64,000 nucleotides of DNA from Bordetella sp. H567 (GCF_001704295.1 NZ_CP012334.1:3422084-3486083), one strand, 5' to 3'; shown: positions 43,640 to 52,152, counted from the first letter of the stretch. Notes: a model not told the origin generated them from the sequence alone. Made by a program: numbers and translations.

Positions 43640-44752
43640 TTAGCGCTGGCCGAAGCGCGCGTCCAGAAACAGCTCCTTCAGGTCGCGGGGCTGCGAACGC
43701 CAATATTGCTTGGGCGCGTGCACGTGCTGGCCCAACTGCGCCGCGGCGTGCCAGGGCCAACGCGGGTTGTAAAGCATCCCCCGGGCCAGCGATACCATGT
43801 CCGCCTTGCCCTGGGCAATGATCTGGTCAGCCTGTTCGGGCTCGGTGATCAGCCCGACCGCCATGGTCGGCAAGCCGGTATCGCGTTTGACGCGTTCGGC
43901 GAACGGCACCTGATAGCCCGGCGCAAGAGCAATCTTCTGGGCCGGCGACAAGCCCCCCGACGACACATCGATGTAGTCGCAGCCACGCGCCTTCAAGGCT
44001 CGCGCGAACGCCACGGTCTGCTCCAGGTCCCATCCGCCGTCCACCCAATCGGTGGCCGAGACGCGTATGCCCACGGGCTTGTCGGCATCGAAGGCCTCGC
44101 GGACGGCATCGAACACCTCCAGCGGGAAACGCATGCGGTTTTCGAGGCTGCCGCCATATTCGTCCGTGCGGCGATTGGCGAGCGGCGACAGAAACTGGTG
44201 CAGCAGATAGCCGTGCGCGGCATGCACCTGGACGGTATCGAAACCGAGCCGGTCGGCGCGACGGGCCGCTTGCGCAAAGGCTGTGCGGACGCGGTCCAGG
44301 CCGGCCCGGTCCAGGGCGTGAGGCGCTTCTTCGCCTTCCTTGTACGCAACCGCCGAAGGCGCATCGCATATCCATCCCCCTTGCGTGGATGGAATCTGGT
44401 TGCCGCCTTCCCAGGGGGTGTGGCTGGATGCCTTGCGGCCGGCGTGCGCCAGCTGCATTCCCATATGGATGGTGGAATAGCGGCGGATGGCCTTCATGAC
44501 CTTTGCAATGGAGGCTTCGGTCTCGTCGTCCCACAGGCCGAGATCGGCTGGCGTGATGCGGCCGCCGGGCTCGACAGCCGTGGCTTCGGTAAACAGCAAG
44601 CCGGCGCCGGACAAGGCGAGATGTCCCAGGTGAATCATGTGCCAATCCGTCGCCTTGCCTTCCTCGGCCGAGTATTCGCACATGGGGGCGATGACGATGC
44701 GGTTGGCGAGCGGCAGCCGCCCGAGGGAAATGGAAGAAAACAGCGTGGCCAT
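43640..44752 (-). CDS. Old Yellow Enzyme family NADH:flavin oxidoreductase (YqjM/XenA type)
   Basis: 370-residue FMN ene-reductase. It has the thermophilic-like/YqjM class marks: PMCEYSA (Cys near residue 24 that tunes the flavin), QLAHAGRK, the active-site HAAHGYLLHQFLSPLANRRTDEYGG with His-x-x-His, and a C-terminal Arg finger candidate in YWRSQPRDL. It reduces alpha,beta-unsaturated carbonyls or nitro compounds with NAD(P)H; the physiological substrate is unknown. It is divergent from osmC, across a palindrome-rich 164-base region, which suggests a shared oxidative or electrophile stress role. Confidence 0.92.
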   Translation of the reverse strand: MATLFSSISLGRLPLANRIVIAPMCEYSAEEGKATDWHMIHLGHLALSGAGLLFTEATAVEPGGRITPADLGLWDDETEASIAKVMKAIRRYSTIHMGMQLAHAGRKASSHTPWEGGNQIPSTQGGWICDAPSAVAYKEGEEAPHALDRAGLDRVRTAFAQAARRADRLGFDTVQVHAAHGYLLHQFLSPLANRRTDEYGGSLENRMRFPLEVFDAVREAFDADKPVGIRVSATDWVDGGWDLEQTVAFARALKARGCDYIDVSSGGLSPAQKIALAPGYQVPFAERVKRDTGLPTMAVGLITEPEQADQIIAQGKADMVSLARGMLYNPRWPWHAAAQLGQHVHAPKQYWRSQPRDLKELFLDARFGQR

Positions 44753-44815
44753 GCGAACTCCGTACGAAAGGAACCCGGCCGTTATACCGCAGGGGCGCGG
44801 GCATGCCCCTGAATC

Positions 44816-44828
44816 CCCCTACTAGGGG
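44816..44828. promoter_or_regulatory. Perfect palindrome between the Old Yellow Enzyme gene and osmC
   Basis: CCCCTA-C-TAGGGG is a perfect 6-1-6 inverted repeat in the divergent intergenic region. A second repeat, AGGGGC/GCCCCT with an eight-base interior, lies at 44791-44810, and a -10-like TATAAC for the reductase gene is at 44781-44786 (minus). The site could bind a dimeric regulator acting on both genes; no regulator gene is adjacent. Confidence 0.4.
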
Positions 44829-44916
44829 CCCGGGCAGCGGCGCGGATCTATGATCGGAAAGACCATGCAGCCATGCATGGCGGTTTCTGAATACCCACCC
44901 GTCAAGGAGTACGAGC

Positions 44917-45342
44917 ATGAAGCGAAAAGCATCAGCAGTATGGAAAGGCGATCTCAAGTCCGGCACGGGGACGATCTCAACCGATAGCGGCGCGCTGTCC
45001 GACGCGCCCTACGGTTTCAATACCCGTTTCGGCGACGCGAAGGGGACGAATCCGGAGGAACTCCTGGGCGCGGCGCATGCCGGCTGCTTCTCCATGGCGC
45101 TATCGAATATCCTGGGCGAGGCCGGCATGACGGCCGACAGCATCCAGACGGAAGCCGCGGTCACGCTGGACAAGGCGGAAGGCGGATTCGCCATTACCGC
45201 CGTGCATTTGACCGTGGTGGCGAAGATACCGGGCGCGGATGCGCGTGCCTTCGAGGAAGCGGCCAACAAGGCCAAGGCAGGATGCCCGGTTTCCAAGGTG
45301 TTGAACGCTGCCATCACGATGGACGCGCGCCTGGCGTCCTGA
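44917..45342 (+). CDS. osmC: OsmC-type peroxiredoxin (organic hydroperoxide reductase)
   Basis: 141-residue thiol peroxidase of the OsmC branch. Two catalytic cysteines are present: Cys57 in AHAGCFSMAL and Cys122 in KAGCPVSKVLNA. The Arg and Glu of the active site (NTRFGDAKGTNPEELLGA) are also in place. The short KASAVWKGDLKSGTGTIS opening is typical of OsmC rather than Ohr. AAGGAG lies eight bases before the ATG. It is the first gene to the right of the divergent promoter region. Confidence 0.95.
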   Translation: MKRKASAVWKGDLKSGTGTISTDSGALSDAPYGFNTRFGDAKGTNPEELLGAAHAGCFSMALSNILGEAGMTADSIQTEAAVTLDKAEGGFAITAVHLTVVAKIPGADARAFEEAANKAKAGCPVSKVLNAAITMDARLAS

Positions 45343-45651
45343 GACATAGTCCGGGTGCATGCCGGGCGCCGACACGCCGCTGCCCGGCATCCCGCGCCCC
45401 GTCCCGCGAACCGACGGGCCGGGCCAGGCAGCCGTCCCGGCCCAGCGCCTGTCATCCGGGCACACCCCGTGCGCTCACGGCCGCCATGGCGATACGGGCG
45501 GCGCCGCAAAGCCCCCGCGCCATGGAAGCCATCCCATCCCGGCGTGGTTTCCTTTCGATAGAAAAATTCTAACAAGTTCGGAATATCAATTTATTTGACC
45601 CGCAGCCCATCCGTCACGACAATAAGAACCATTCTCATAAGGAAAAACACC
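45343..45651. other. Intergenic region between osmC and mntH
   Basis: 309 bases without a supported gene. An inverted repeat ATGCCGGGC/GCCCGGCAT with a 14-base interior (45359-45390) lies shortly after the osmC stop and may act as its terminator, though no T-tract follows. GC-rich filler runs to about 45560. The last 90 bases are AT-rich and hold the mntH promoter area and the Fur-box-like site. Confidence 0.55.
45621..45640 (+). promoter_or_regulatory. Fur-box-like operator upstream of mntH
   Basis: Within this 20-base stretch the 15-base core TAAGAAC-C-ATTCTCA matches the 7-1-7 Fur core TGAGAAT-N-ATTCTCA at 12 of 14 positions, with the right half perfect. It ends 11 bases before the mntH ATG and abuts the AAGGA Shine-Dalgarno. 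Binding there would block transcription or elongation at the gene start. A manganese-sensing Fur relative (Mur) could use the same sequence. Confidence 0.65.
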
Positions 45652-46944
45652 ATGAGCGAGCTGATTTTCGCGATCTCGGGCGGCAAGGCTGCCCTCCAGG
45701 CCGATGGCAGGATGCCGGCGGGCCTGCGCCGCCTGATCGGCTCCGGGCTGCTCGTTGCCGTGGGATATATCGATCCTGGCAACTGGGCCACCGACATCGC
45801 GGGAGGCAGCCGCTTCGGTTATCAGCTGCTGATGGTGGTATTTCTCGCGGCGTTCCTGGCCCTGGGGTTCCAGGTCCTGGTGTCGCGGCTGGCGCTGGCG
45901 ACGGGACAGGATCTGGCCGCGCTGACCGTGCGCCACTTGCCACGCCCGCTCGCCCGCGCCGCATGGCTGGCGGGAGAAGCGGCCATCCTGGCCACCGCGC
46001 TGGCGGAACTCATCGGCGGGGCCATCGCGCTGCGCCTGCTCTTCAGCATACCGTTGATGGTCGGCGTCGCCATGACGGGCGCCGGCACCTATGCCGTGTT
46101 GCTGTTCGCACGCGACAACGCCCAGCGCCACGAGCGGATCATCGGCCTGCTGTTGGCCATCGTCTCCGTATCATTCGTGTATTTGCTCTTCCAGGCCCGT
46201 CCCGAGTGGGCGGCAGTGGCGCAAGACGCCGCCCGGCCCGCGAGCGCGCTGCGTGCGCCCGAAGGTTTCCTGATCGCGCTGGGCGTCGTGGGCGCTACGC
46301 TGATGCCGCACAACCTCTACCTGCAGTCCGGCGAACTGGCCCAGCGGGCCCGCGGCCTGCCTGTGGCGATGCGCAGCGTGGCGATGCGCGTGGCGCGCAG
46401 CGATACGATGTTCTCGCTGGGGATTGCCACCCTGATCAATGCCGCGATCATGATAGTCGCCGCCGCATCCTTGTCCGGGGCGGGGCTGGCGGTGACGAGC
46501 CTGGACCAGGCCCACGCCGTCATCGGCAAGACGCTGGGCGTGGGCGCGGCCATCGTCTTCGCCGTGGCGCTGTACGCCGCCGGGCAAAGCTCCACCATCA
46601 CCGGCATCCTGGCTGGCAAGGTGCTGTCGAAAGGATTCAGCACGGGCGGGTGGTCGGATCGCAGACGAGCGCTGGTCACGCGAGCCATCGCGGGCGCCGC
46701 GGCCTCGGCGATGCTGGCCTACACCGGCGGCCAGGAACCGGACCAGCTGTTGGTGCTGAGCCAGGTCATCCTGAGCCTGGCCCTGCCCTTCGCACTGGTG
46801 CCTTTGGTCATGTTGGCCGTACGCCGCGATGTCATGGGCGTCTTCGTATTGCGCGGCACCTGGCGGGTCCTGGCCATCGGGGCGACGACCGGCATCATCA
46901 TGCTGGACGGCTATCTTCTGCTCGTCCAGGCGCTGCAGGGGTGA
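45652..46944 (+). CDS. mntH: Nramp-family divalent metal (Mn2+/Fe2+) proton symporter
   Basis: 430-residue inner-membrane importer with 10-11 hydrophobic helices. The metal-site motifs are intact: DPGN in helix 1 (YIDPGNWATDIAGG) and MPH in helix 6 (ATLMPHNLYLQS). These ligate Mn2+ or Fe2+ in Nramp structures. ATG 45652 is chosen because AAGGA lies eight bases upstream and an earlier in-frame ATG would include the Fur-like site as coding. It ends 39 bases from the convergent liv operon. Confidence 0.95.
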   Translation: MSELIFAISGGKAALQADGRMPAGLRRLIGSGLLVAVGYIDPGNWATDIAGGSRFGYQLLMVVFLAAFLALGFQVLVSRLALATGQDLAALTVRHLPRPLARAAWLAGEAAILATALAELIGGAIALRLLFSIPLMVGVAMTGAGTYAVLLFARDNAQRHERIIGLLLAIVSVSFVYLLFQARPEWAAVAQDAARPASALRAPEGFLIALGVVGATLMPHNLYLQSGELAQRARGLPVAMRSVAMRVARSDTMFSLGIATLINAAIMIVAAASLSGAGLAVTSLDQAHAVIGKTLGVGAAIVFAVALYAAGQSSTITGILAGKVLSKGFSTGGWSDRRRALVTRAIAGAAASAMLAYTGGQEPDQLLVLSQVILSLALPFALVPLVMLAVRRDVMGVFVLRGTWRVLAIGATTGIIMLDGYLLLVQALQG

Positions 46945-46983
46945 CGATGCCAGTCCCGCACCGCGGGCTCGGGGTCGGCCTCG

Positions 46984-47715
46984 CTACGCGGTTTCGAGCT
47001 CACCCAGATAGGCGGCACGAACCTTGGGATCGGTCAGCAAGGTCCTGGCCGGACCAGACAGGATCAGTTCACCCGATTCCATGACATAGCCGCGCTTGCT
47101 GTACTCCAGCGCCAGACGCGCGTTCTGCTCGATCAGCAGAATCGTGACGCCGTCCGCGGCGATGCCGGAGATGACTTCGAACACCTTCTCCACCATCAGC
47201 GGCGCCAGTCCCATCGAGGGTTCGTCGAGCAGCAGCAAGGTCGGACGGGCGATCATCGCGCGCCCGAGCGCCACCATTTGCTGTTCGCCGCCGGACAGTG
47301 TGCCGGCCGCCTGCTTGCGCCGTTCCGCCAGCCGCGGGAACTGCTCGAAGACGCTTTCCATATCGGCGCGGATACCCGCGGCATCACGCCGGACATAGGC
47401 ACCCATCGCCAGGTTTTCCTCGATGGTCAGGTGGCCGAAAATGCCGCGGCCTTCGGGCACCATGACCAGTCCTTCACGGACCAGTTCGTGGGACCGGCGT
47501 CCGTGGATGGAAGCGCCCTGATAGAGGATCTGGCCCCCAGCAGGGGGGATGAGGCCGCAGATCGCGCGCACCGTCGAACTCTTGCCCGCGCCATTGGCCC
47601 CGATCAGGCACACCAATTCGCCGCGGTTCACCGCAAGATTGACACCGCGCACCGCGCGGATGCCGCCATAGGCGACCTGCAGATCGCGCAGCTCCAGCAA
47701 AGGCGTCTCGCTCAC
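46984..47715 (-). CDS. livF: Branched-chain amino-acid ABC transporter ATPase LivF
   Basis: 243-residue ATPase, one of the two motor subunits of the Liv importer. Walker A is GANGAGKSST, the signature is LSGGEQQMVALG, and Walker B is LLLLDEPSMGLAPL. The -GLVMVPEGRGIF stretch is typical of LivF. I chose GTG 47715 because a perfect AGGAGG lies eight bases upstream; an ATG at 47796 that overlaps the livG stop would add 27 low-complexity residues encoded by the palindromic element. It is the last gene of the operon. Confidence 0.92.
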   Translation of the reverse strand: MSETPLLELRDLQVAYGGIRAVRGVNLAVNRGELVCLIGANGAGKSSTVRAICGLIPPAGGQILYQGASIHGRRSHELVREGLVMVPEGRGIFGHLTIEENLAMGAYVRRDAAGIRADMESVFEQFPRLAERRKQAAGTLSGGEQQMVALGRAMIARPTLLLLDEPSMGLAPLMVEKVFEVISGIAADGVTILLIEQNARLALEYSKRGYVMESGELILSGPARTLLTDPKVRAAYLGELETA

Positions 47716-47729
47716 TGATGTACCCTCCT

Positions 47730-47777
47730 GTCGCTGCGCGACTGCCTCCCCGAGGGAGGGCGCGCGCCCTTCGGGCG
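47730..47777. repeat. REP-like array of three short palindromes in the livG-livF gap
   Basis: Three back-to-back perfect hairpins: GTCGC-TGC-GCGAC (47730-47742), CCTCCC-CGA-GGGAGG (47745-47759) and CGCCC-TTC-GGGCG (47765-47777). They fill the 77-base space between livG and livF and end one base from the livF Shine-Dalgarno. The composition resembles short GC-rich palindromic elements common in intergenic DNA of related betaproteobacteria; only one copy lies in this window, so its repeat status is inferred. Confidence 0.5.
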
Positions 47778-47792
47778 GCCGTGCGGTCGCGC

Positions 47793-48578
47793 TCATGCCG
47801 CCGCCTCCTGTGCCGCGCCGACGCCCAGGTACGCCTCGATCACCTTGGGATCGCGCTGTACGTCGGCGGGCTTGCCCATGGCCAGGACCTTGCCGTATTC
47901 CAGTACGAGGACGCGATCGCACAAACCCATTACCAATTTCATATCGTGTTCTATCAAAAGCACGGTGACGCCGTCGGTGCGGATTTTTTCGATCAGGCGA
48001 CGCAGCACCACGGTTTCGGAAGCGTTCATACCGGCGGCCGGTTCATCCAGCGCCAGCAGACGGGGTTCGGTGGCCAATGCCCGCGCGATTTCAAGGCGTC
48101 GCTGATCGCCGTAGGACAAGGATTTGGCGATGTCGTTGGCGCGCGCCGCGATGCCTGTGTATTCCAGCAAGGCATGCGCACGTGCCTCGATCGCGGCCTC
48201 CTCGGCACGCGTGCGGCGGTTGCGCAGCACGGCACCGACCAGGCCGGCCCGCGTGCGCACATGGCGGCCGATCATGACGTTTTCCAATGCGGTCAGGTTC
48301 GCGAACAGGCGAATGTTCTGGAAAGTGCGCGCCATGCCCAGCGCGGCGATCTCGTGTGGCTTCGCGCCCACCAGGTTTTCGCCGGCGAAGACGCATTGCC
48401 CTGCCTCCGGCACGTACAGGCCGGTCAGGACGTTGAACAAGGTCGTCTTGCCGGCGCCGTTCGGGCCGATCAGCCCGTAGATTTCGCCGCTCCGGATATC
48501 GAAACTGACATCCGACAGCGCCTGCAGGCCGCCGAACCGTTTGCCTAAACCGCGGGCTTCGAGCAAAGTCGCGTTCAT
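47793..48578 (-). CDS. livG: Branched-chain amino-acid ABC transporter ATPase LivG
   Basis: 261-residue ATPase pairing with LivF. Walker A GPNGAGKTTLFNVLTGLY, signature LSYGDQRRLEIARAL and Walker B LLALDEPAAGMNASE are intact. The family-specific insertion after Walker A (ENLVGAKPHEIAALGMARTFQNIRLF) identifies LivG. The ATG overlaps the livM stop (ATGA). Confidence 0.96.
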   Translation of the reverse strand: MNATLLEARGLGKRFGGLQALSDVSFDIRSGEIYGLIGPNGAGKTTLFNVLTGLYVPEAGQCVFAGENLVGAKPHEIAALGMARTFQNIRLFANLTALENVMIGRHVRTRAGLVGAVLRNRRTRAEEAAIEARAHALLEYTGIAARANDIAKSLSYGDQRRLEIARALATEPRLLALDEPAAGMNASETVVLRRLIEKIRTDGVTVLLIEHDMKLVMGLCDRVLVLEYGKVLAMGKPADVQRDPKVIEAYLGVGAAQEAAA

Positions 48579-49666
48579 GCCTGGCCTCCTTCCGACGAAC
48601 GGCTCAATTCACGCTTGCGCACCGATGACGGCCACAAGCCAGCGGGCCGGAAAAGCATGACGCACACCATGGCCAGGCCAAACAGCAGCATGCGGATGGC
48701 TTCGGGATCGACCACGATGCCGCCGAAGATGGCTTCCTGCGCGGGCACGATGACGGCGCGCAGGAATTCGGGGAACACCGCCAGGATGACGGCGCCGAGG
48801 ATGACGCCGGGAATATGGCCCATCCCGCCCAGGACCACCATGCACAGCACCGAAATGGACTCGGTCAGGCTGAAGCTTTCCGGGCTGACGAAACCCTGCA
48901 TGGATGCAAACAGCGCGCCAGCCACCCCGCCGAAGGACGCTCCCATCGCGAAGGCCAACAGTTTGACGTTGCGTGTGTTGATGCCCATGGCTTTGGCCGC
49001 GACTTCGTCTTCCCGTATGGCCTCCCACGCGCGGCCAATGCGCGAGTTCTGCAGGCGCAGGCACACGAACATGATCAGCAGCGTCAACAGCAGCAGCAGG
49101 TAGTAGTACTTCTCCGGCCCGGTGAAACGTATCCCGAACAGGGTTTCGGTGCGGTTGAACGCGAACCCCGCCACGCGGACTGGATCGATGCGATTGACGC
49201 CCTGGGGCCCGTTCGTGATGTTGATCGGCGCGTTCAGGTTGTTGAGGAATACGCGAATGATTTCGCCGAAGCCCAAGGTGACGATGGCAAGGTAATCGCC
49301 GCGCAACCTGAGGGTGGGTGCGCCCAGCAATACGCCGAACAGGCAGGCCAGCCCGACGCTGATCGGCAGGATGGCCCAGAATGGCAGGTGCAGGTTGAAA
49401 TGCGGCGAGGCGAGCAAGGCCCAGGCATAGGCGCCGACCGCGTAGAAGGCGATATATCCCAGGTCCAGCAGGCCGGCGAAACCGACGACGATATTCAGGC
49501 CCAGGGAAAGCATCACATACAGCAGCGCGAAATTGAGGATGCGAACCCAGCTTTGGCCGGCCATGCCCAATACGAAGGGCAGGACAGCCAAGGCCACGGC
49601 CACCCCTGCCACCCCCATCCATGCAGCAGGCGAGATGCGGCCGCGCGTAGCAAAACTTGTGATCAT
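48575..49666 (-). CDS. livM: Branched-chain amino-acid ABC transporter permease LivM
   Basis: 363-residue inner-membrane permease with about ten hydrophobic segments. LSLGLNIVVGFAGLLDLGY and the coupling-helix region TLGFGEIIRVFLNNL are typical LivM marks. The C-terminal ELSRSSEGGQA tail is cytoplasmic and short. The ATG overlaps the livH stop (ATGA), and the gene overlaps livG in turn, so H-M-G are translationally coupled. Confidence 0.96.
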   Translation of the reverse strand: MITSFATRGRISPAAWMGVAGVAVALAVLPFVLGMAGQSWVRILNFALLYVMLSLGLNIVVGFAGLLDLGYIAFYAVGAYAWALLASPHFNLHLPFWAILPISVGLACLFGVLLGAPTLRLRGDYLAIVTLGFGEIIRVFLNNLNAPINITNGPQGVNRIDPVRVAGFAFNRTETLFGIRFTGPEKYYYLLLLLTLLIMFVCLRLQNSRIGRAWEAIREDEVAAKAMGINTRNVKLLAFAMGASFGGVAGALFASMQGFVSPESFSLTESISVLCMVVLGGMGHIPGVILGAVILAVFPEFLRAVIVPAQEAIFGGIVVDPEAIRMLLFGLAMVCVMLFRPAGLWPSSVRKRELSRSSEGGQA

Positions 49667-50592
49667 GCGCGATCTCCCACGCGTTCACCCAGCAGTCCCG
49701 AAGGACGGAAGATCAGGACCAGCACCAGCACGAGGAAGGCGAAGACGTCCTGGTAATGGCTGCCCATGAAGCCGCCGGTCAGGTCGCCGATATATCCGGC
49801 GGCAAGAGCTTCGATCACGCCGAGCAATATGCCGCCGCACATGGCGCCGGCAAGGTTGCCGATGCCACCCAGCACCGCCGCGGTAAAAGCCTTCAGGCCC
49901 AGCATGAATCCCATCGTGTAGTGCGCCACGCCATAGTAGGTGGTCACCATCATGCCGGCGACCGCCGCCAGCGCAGAACCGATGAGGAAAGCCGCGGAAA
50001 TCACCGTATTGATATTCACGCCCATCAGGCCGGCGACTTCGCGGTTCTGCGCGGTCGCGCGCATGGCCGTGCCCAGGCGCGTCTTGTGCACGAGCAGCAG
50101 CAGTCCGGCCATCATCAGTGCGGCGATCGCGATGATGGCGATCTGCAGCGTGCTGATGCGCGCACCGACAAGCTCGAAAACGCGGGGCGTGAGTATCTGC
50201 GGGAAATGCGCGTAATCCCGCCCCCATATCATCATGGCCAGGTTCTGCAGGATGATGGAGACGCCGATCGCGGTGATCAGGGCGGCCAAGCGGGGCGCCC
50301 GCCGCAATGGCCGGTAGGCGACCCGCTCCGCCAGCCAGCCCAGCGTCATGCAAATCGGTGGCGCGCAAAGCAGGCCCACGCCGAAGACCAGCCAAGGCGA
50401 GATCGACGGATCCGCGCCCACCAGCGTCAACGCCAGCGTGGTCGCCACCATGGCCCCTACCATGACGACATCCCCGTGGGCAAAGTTGATCAGGCCGACG
50501 ATGCCATACACCATGGTATAGCCCAGCGCGACGAGGGCATACATGCTGCCCTGCGTCAGGCCGTTGATGAGTTGCTGTATGAAAATATCCAT
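49663..50592 (-). CDS. livH: Branched-chain amino-acid ABC transporter permease LivH
   Basis: 309-residue inner-membrane permease, partner of LivM. NGLTQGSMYALVALGYTMVYGIVGLINFAHGD is the standard LivH opening. About eight hydrophobic helices follow. ATG 50592 (MDIFIQQLING) is chosen on homology, since the upstream frame extension contains only Arg/Pro-rich residues from the livJ-livH hairpin region. Confidence 0.96.
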   Translation of the reverse strand: MDIFIQQLINGLTQGSMYALVALGYTMVYGIVGLINFAHGDVVMVGAMVATTLALTLVGADPSISPWLVFGVGLLCAPPICMTLGWLAERVAYRPLRRAPRLAALITAIGVSIILQNLAMMIWGRDYAHFPQILTPRVFELVGARISTLQIAIIAIAALMMAGLLLLVHKTRLGTAMRATAQNREVAGLMGVNINTVISAAFLIGSALAAVAGMMVTTYYGVAHYTMGFMLGLKAFTAAVLGGIGNLAGAMCGGILLGVIEALAAGYIGDLTGGFMGSHYQDVFAFLVLVLVLIFRPSGLLGERVGDRA

Positions 50593-50664
50593 GGAATGCC
50601 AGGTGAAACGTAAATCGCGCGGACAGCCGATGCCGCGCAGGGATGAACCCCGGAGGCGGGGTCG

Positions 50665-50687
50665 CGGCACGGCATCGCGCCGTGCCG
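50665..50687 (-). other. Hairpin between livJ and livH
   Basis: CGGCACGGC and GCCGTGCCG form a perfect 9-bp stem around five bases, starting seven bases after the livJ stop. No T-tract follows on the minus strand. Such a structure could protect the livJ mRNA from 3' decay, giving more binding protein than permease, as in other binding-protein operons; this is inference. Confidence 0.6.
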
Positions 50688-50694
50688 GCGCGCT

Positions 50695-51849
50695 TTATTG
50701 CGCCTGACTCACCATGGTCTTGACCATCTGCCACTTACCATGCTCGACCTGGTAGATGGTGACGGAAACTTCCTTCAGATCGCCCTTGGCGTCATAGGCG
50801 ATACTGTCGCTGGTCGCGCCCTTGCGCTGCAGCTTGCGCAGCATGGGCAGGTACTTTTGCGGTTCGGCGGATTGAGCCTGCTCCATGGCCGTGATCATGT
50901 TCCACGCGCCATCGTAGGCGTAAGGCGCATAGACGCCGGGATCTTCCTTGAACCGCGCCTTGTAGGCGGCGGCGAAGTCCTTGCCCGCCGCCATTTCGTC
51001 CAGCGGTACGCCAGCCAGCGACGCGTAGGTGCCCTCGGCCGCATCGCCTGCCAGCTTCAGGAAGGTATCGCTGCGCGTCATTTCGCCGGATACGAACGGC
51101 TTCGTCAGCCCGAGGGTGGCCAGCTGGCGCCTCATCGGACCAGATTGCGCATCCAGGCCGCCGAAGAAAATGGCGTCGGGCGACGCGCCCTTGATATTGG
51201 TCAGGATGGACGTGAAGTCGTTGGCCTTGTCGCTCGTGTACTCGCGCCGGACCACTTTGCCGCCCGCGGCCTTCACCGCCTTTTCAACCTGGTCGGCCAG
51301 CCCCTGCCCGTAGGAAGTGCGGTCGTCGATGATGGCGATGTTGTTCGCGTGCAGGTCCTTCACCATGAACTCACCGACCGCCGCGCCCTGCTGCGTATCG
51401 CTGGTCATCATGCGGAAGGTATTTTCATAGCCCTGGTTGGTATATTCGGGCGCCGTCCCCATGGCGATCTGCACCAGGCCGGCATCGTGGTAGAGCTGCG
51501 ACGCCGGTATGGTGGTGCCGGAATTGAAATGCCCCAGGATGCCCTTCACATCCTCATCGACGAGTTGCTGCGCGACCGCCACGGCGGTACGGGGATCGGC
51601 CTGATCGTCCCGCGAAACGAGGACGAACTTGACGGTCTTGCCATCCAGCTTGATGCCTTTCTTGTTTGCCTCCTCGATGGCGAGGATCAGGCCTTTCTGC
51701 ATGTCCTCCCCATAGTGCGCTTGTGGGCCGGTCAGCGGACCGGCATAGCCCAGTTTGACTTCCGTATCGGCTGCATGCGCGGCGCCGGCCACGCAAAACC
51801 CGGTGGCGATGGACATTGCGACCGATCGTATCGTTGTAGTAAAGCGCAT
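50695..51849 (-). CDS. livJ: Periplasmic branched-chain amino-acid-binding protein
   Basis: 384-residue substrate-binding protein (type I periplasmic fold, Leu/Ile/Val-binding family). A Sec signal peptide ends at GAAHA-AD (residue 26). The mature protein starts EVKLGYAGPLTGPQAHYGED and holds the ligand loop GHFNSGTTIPAS and IDDRTSYGQGLAD. AGGAGG lies five bases before ATG 51849. First gene of livJHMGF; ligand could be branched-chain or related amino acids. Confidence 0.94.
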   Translation of the reverse strand: MRFTTTIRSVAMSIATGFCVAGAAHAADTEVKLGYAGPLTGPQAHYGEDMQKGLILAIEEANKKGIKLDGKTVKFVLVSRDDQADPRTAVAVAQQLVDEDVKGILGHFNSGTTIPASQLYHDAGLVQIAMGTAPEYTNQGYENTFRMMTSDTQQGAAVGEFMVKDLHANNIAIIDDRTSYGQGLADQVEKAVKAAGGKVVRREYTSDKANDFTSILTNIKGASPDAIFFGGLDAQSGPMRRQLATLGLTKPFVSGEMTRSDTFLKLAGDAAEGTYASLAGVPLDEMAAGKDFAAAYKARFKEDPGVYAPYAYDGAWNMITAMEQAQSAEPQKYLPMLRKLQRKGATSDSIAYDAKGDLKEVSVTIYQVEHGKWQMVKTMVSQAQ

Positions 51850-51911
51850 CTATTCCTCCTTGTAGGATAGCCAGTGAGATCTGCGGGAGGGTTTCCCGTC
51901 CGTCGTTGCCT

Positions 51912-51941
51912 GCACGGACCGCGTGATCGCGCGGTCCGTGC
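51912..51941. promoter_or_regulatory. 12-bp perfect palindrome in the livJ leader
   Basis: GCACGGACCGCG and CGCGGTCCGTGC pair perfectly around the six bases TGATCG. It lies 62-92 bases upstream of the livJ ATG. It could be an operator for a dimeric regulator or an RNA hairpin in the leader. On the plus strand a T-rich tract follows, but no plus-strand gene ends here, so it is not needed as a terminator. Confidence 0.55.
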
Positions 51942-52134
51942 TGTTTTGAATTTATGCGTGCGCCGGATAGGCGCGGCTCTGGCGATCGACGCCATGGCAA
52001 CGGAATTTTCGGTGCCGCCGACGGCGGCAGATATTGGCGATTACCCTCCCCACCATACCGCCCGCGCCCGGACGCCATGGAAGGCGAAAGGATATGTCAT
52101 GTCACGCGCCGGTGCGCTTCGTTGTCTCCCTGCT

Positions 52135-52152
52135 AAAACGCACCGGCGTTTT
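52135..52152. terminator. Terminator downstream of putA
   Basis: AAAACGC-ACCG-GCGTTTT is a perfect 7-bp stem with A/T flanks on both strands, 42 bases past the putA stop. A larger 10-bp repeat (CGCCGGTGCG at 52107 with CGCACCGGCG at 52139) competes with it, so an alternative structure is possible. Confidence 0.6.

Noticed and set aside
47716-47796. livF start at ATG 47796 overlapping the livG stop
   Set aside because: The overlap looks attractive, but the extra 27 codons are the palindromic repeat and the GTG at 47715 has a perfect AGGAGG.
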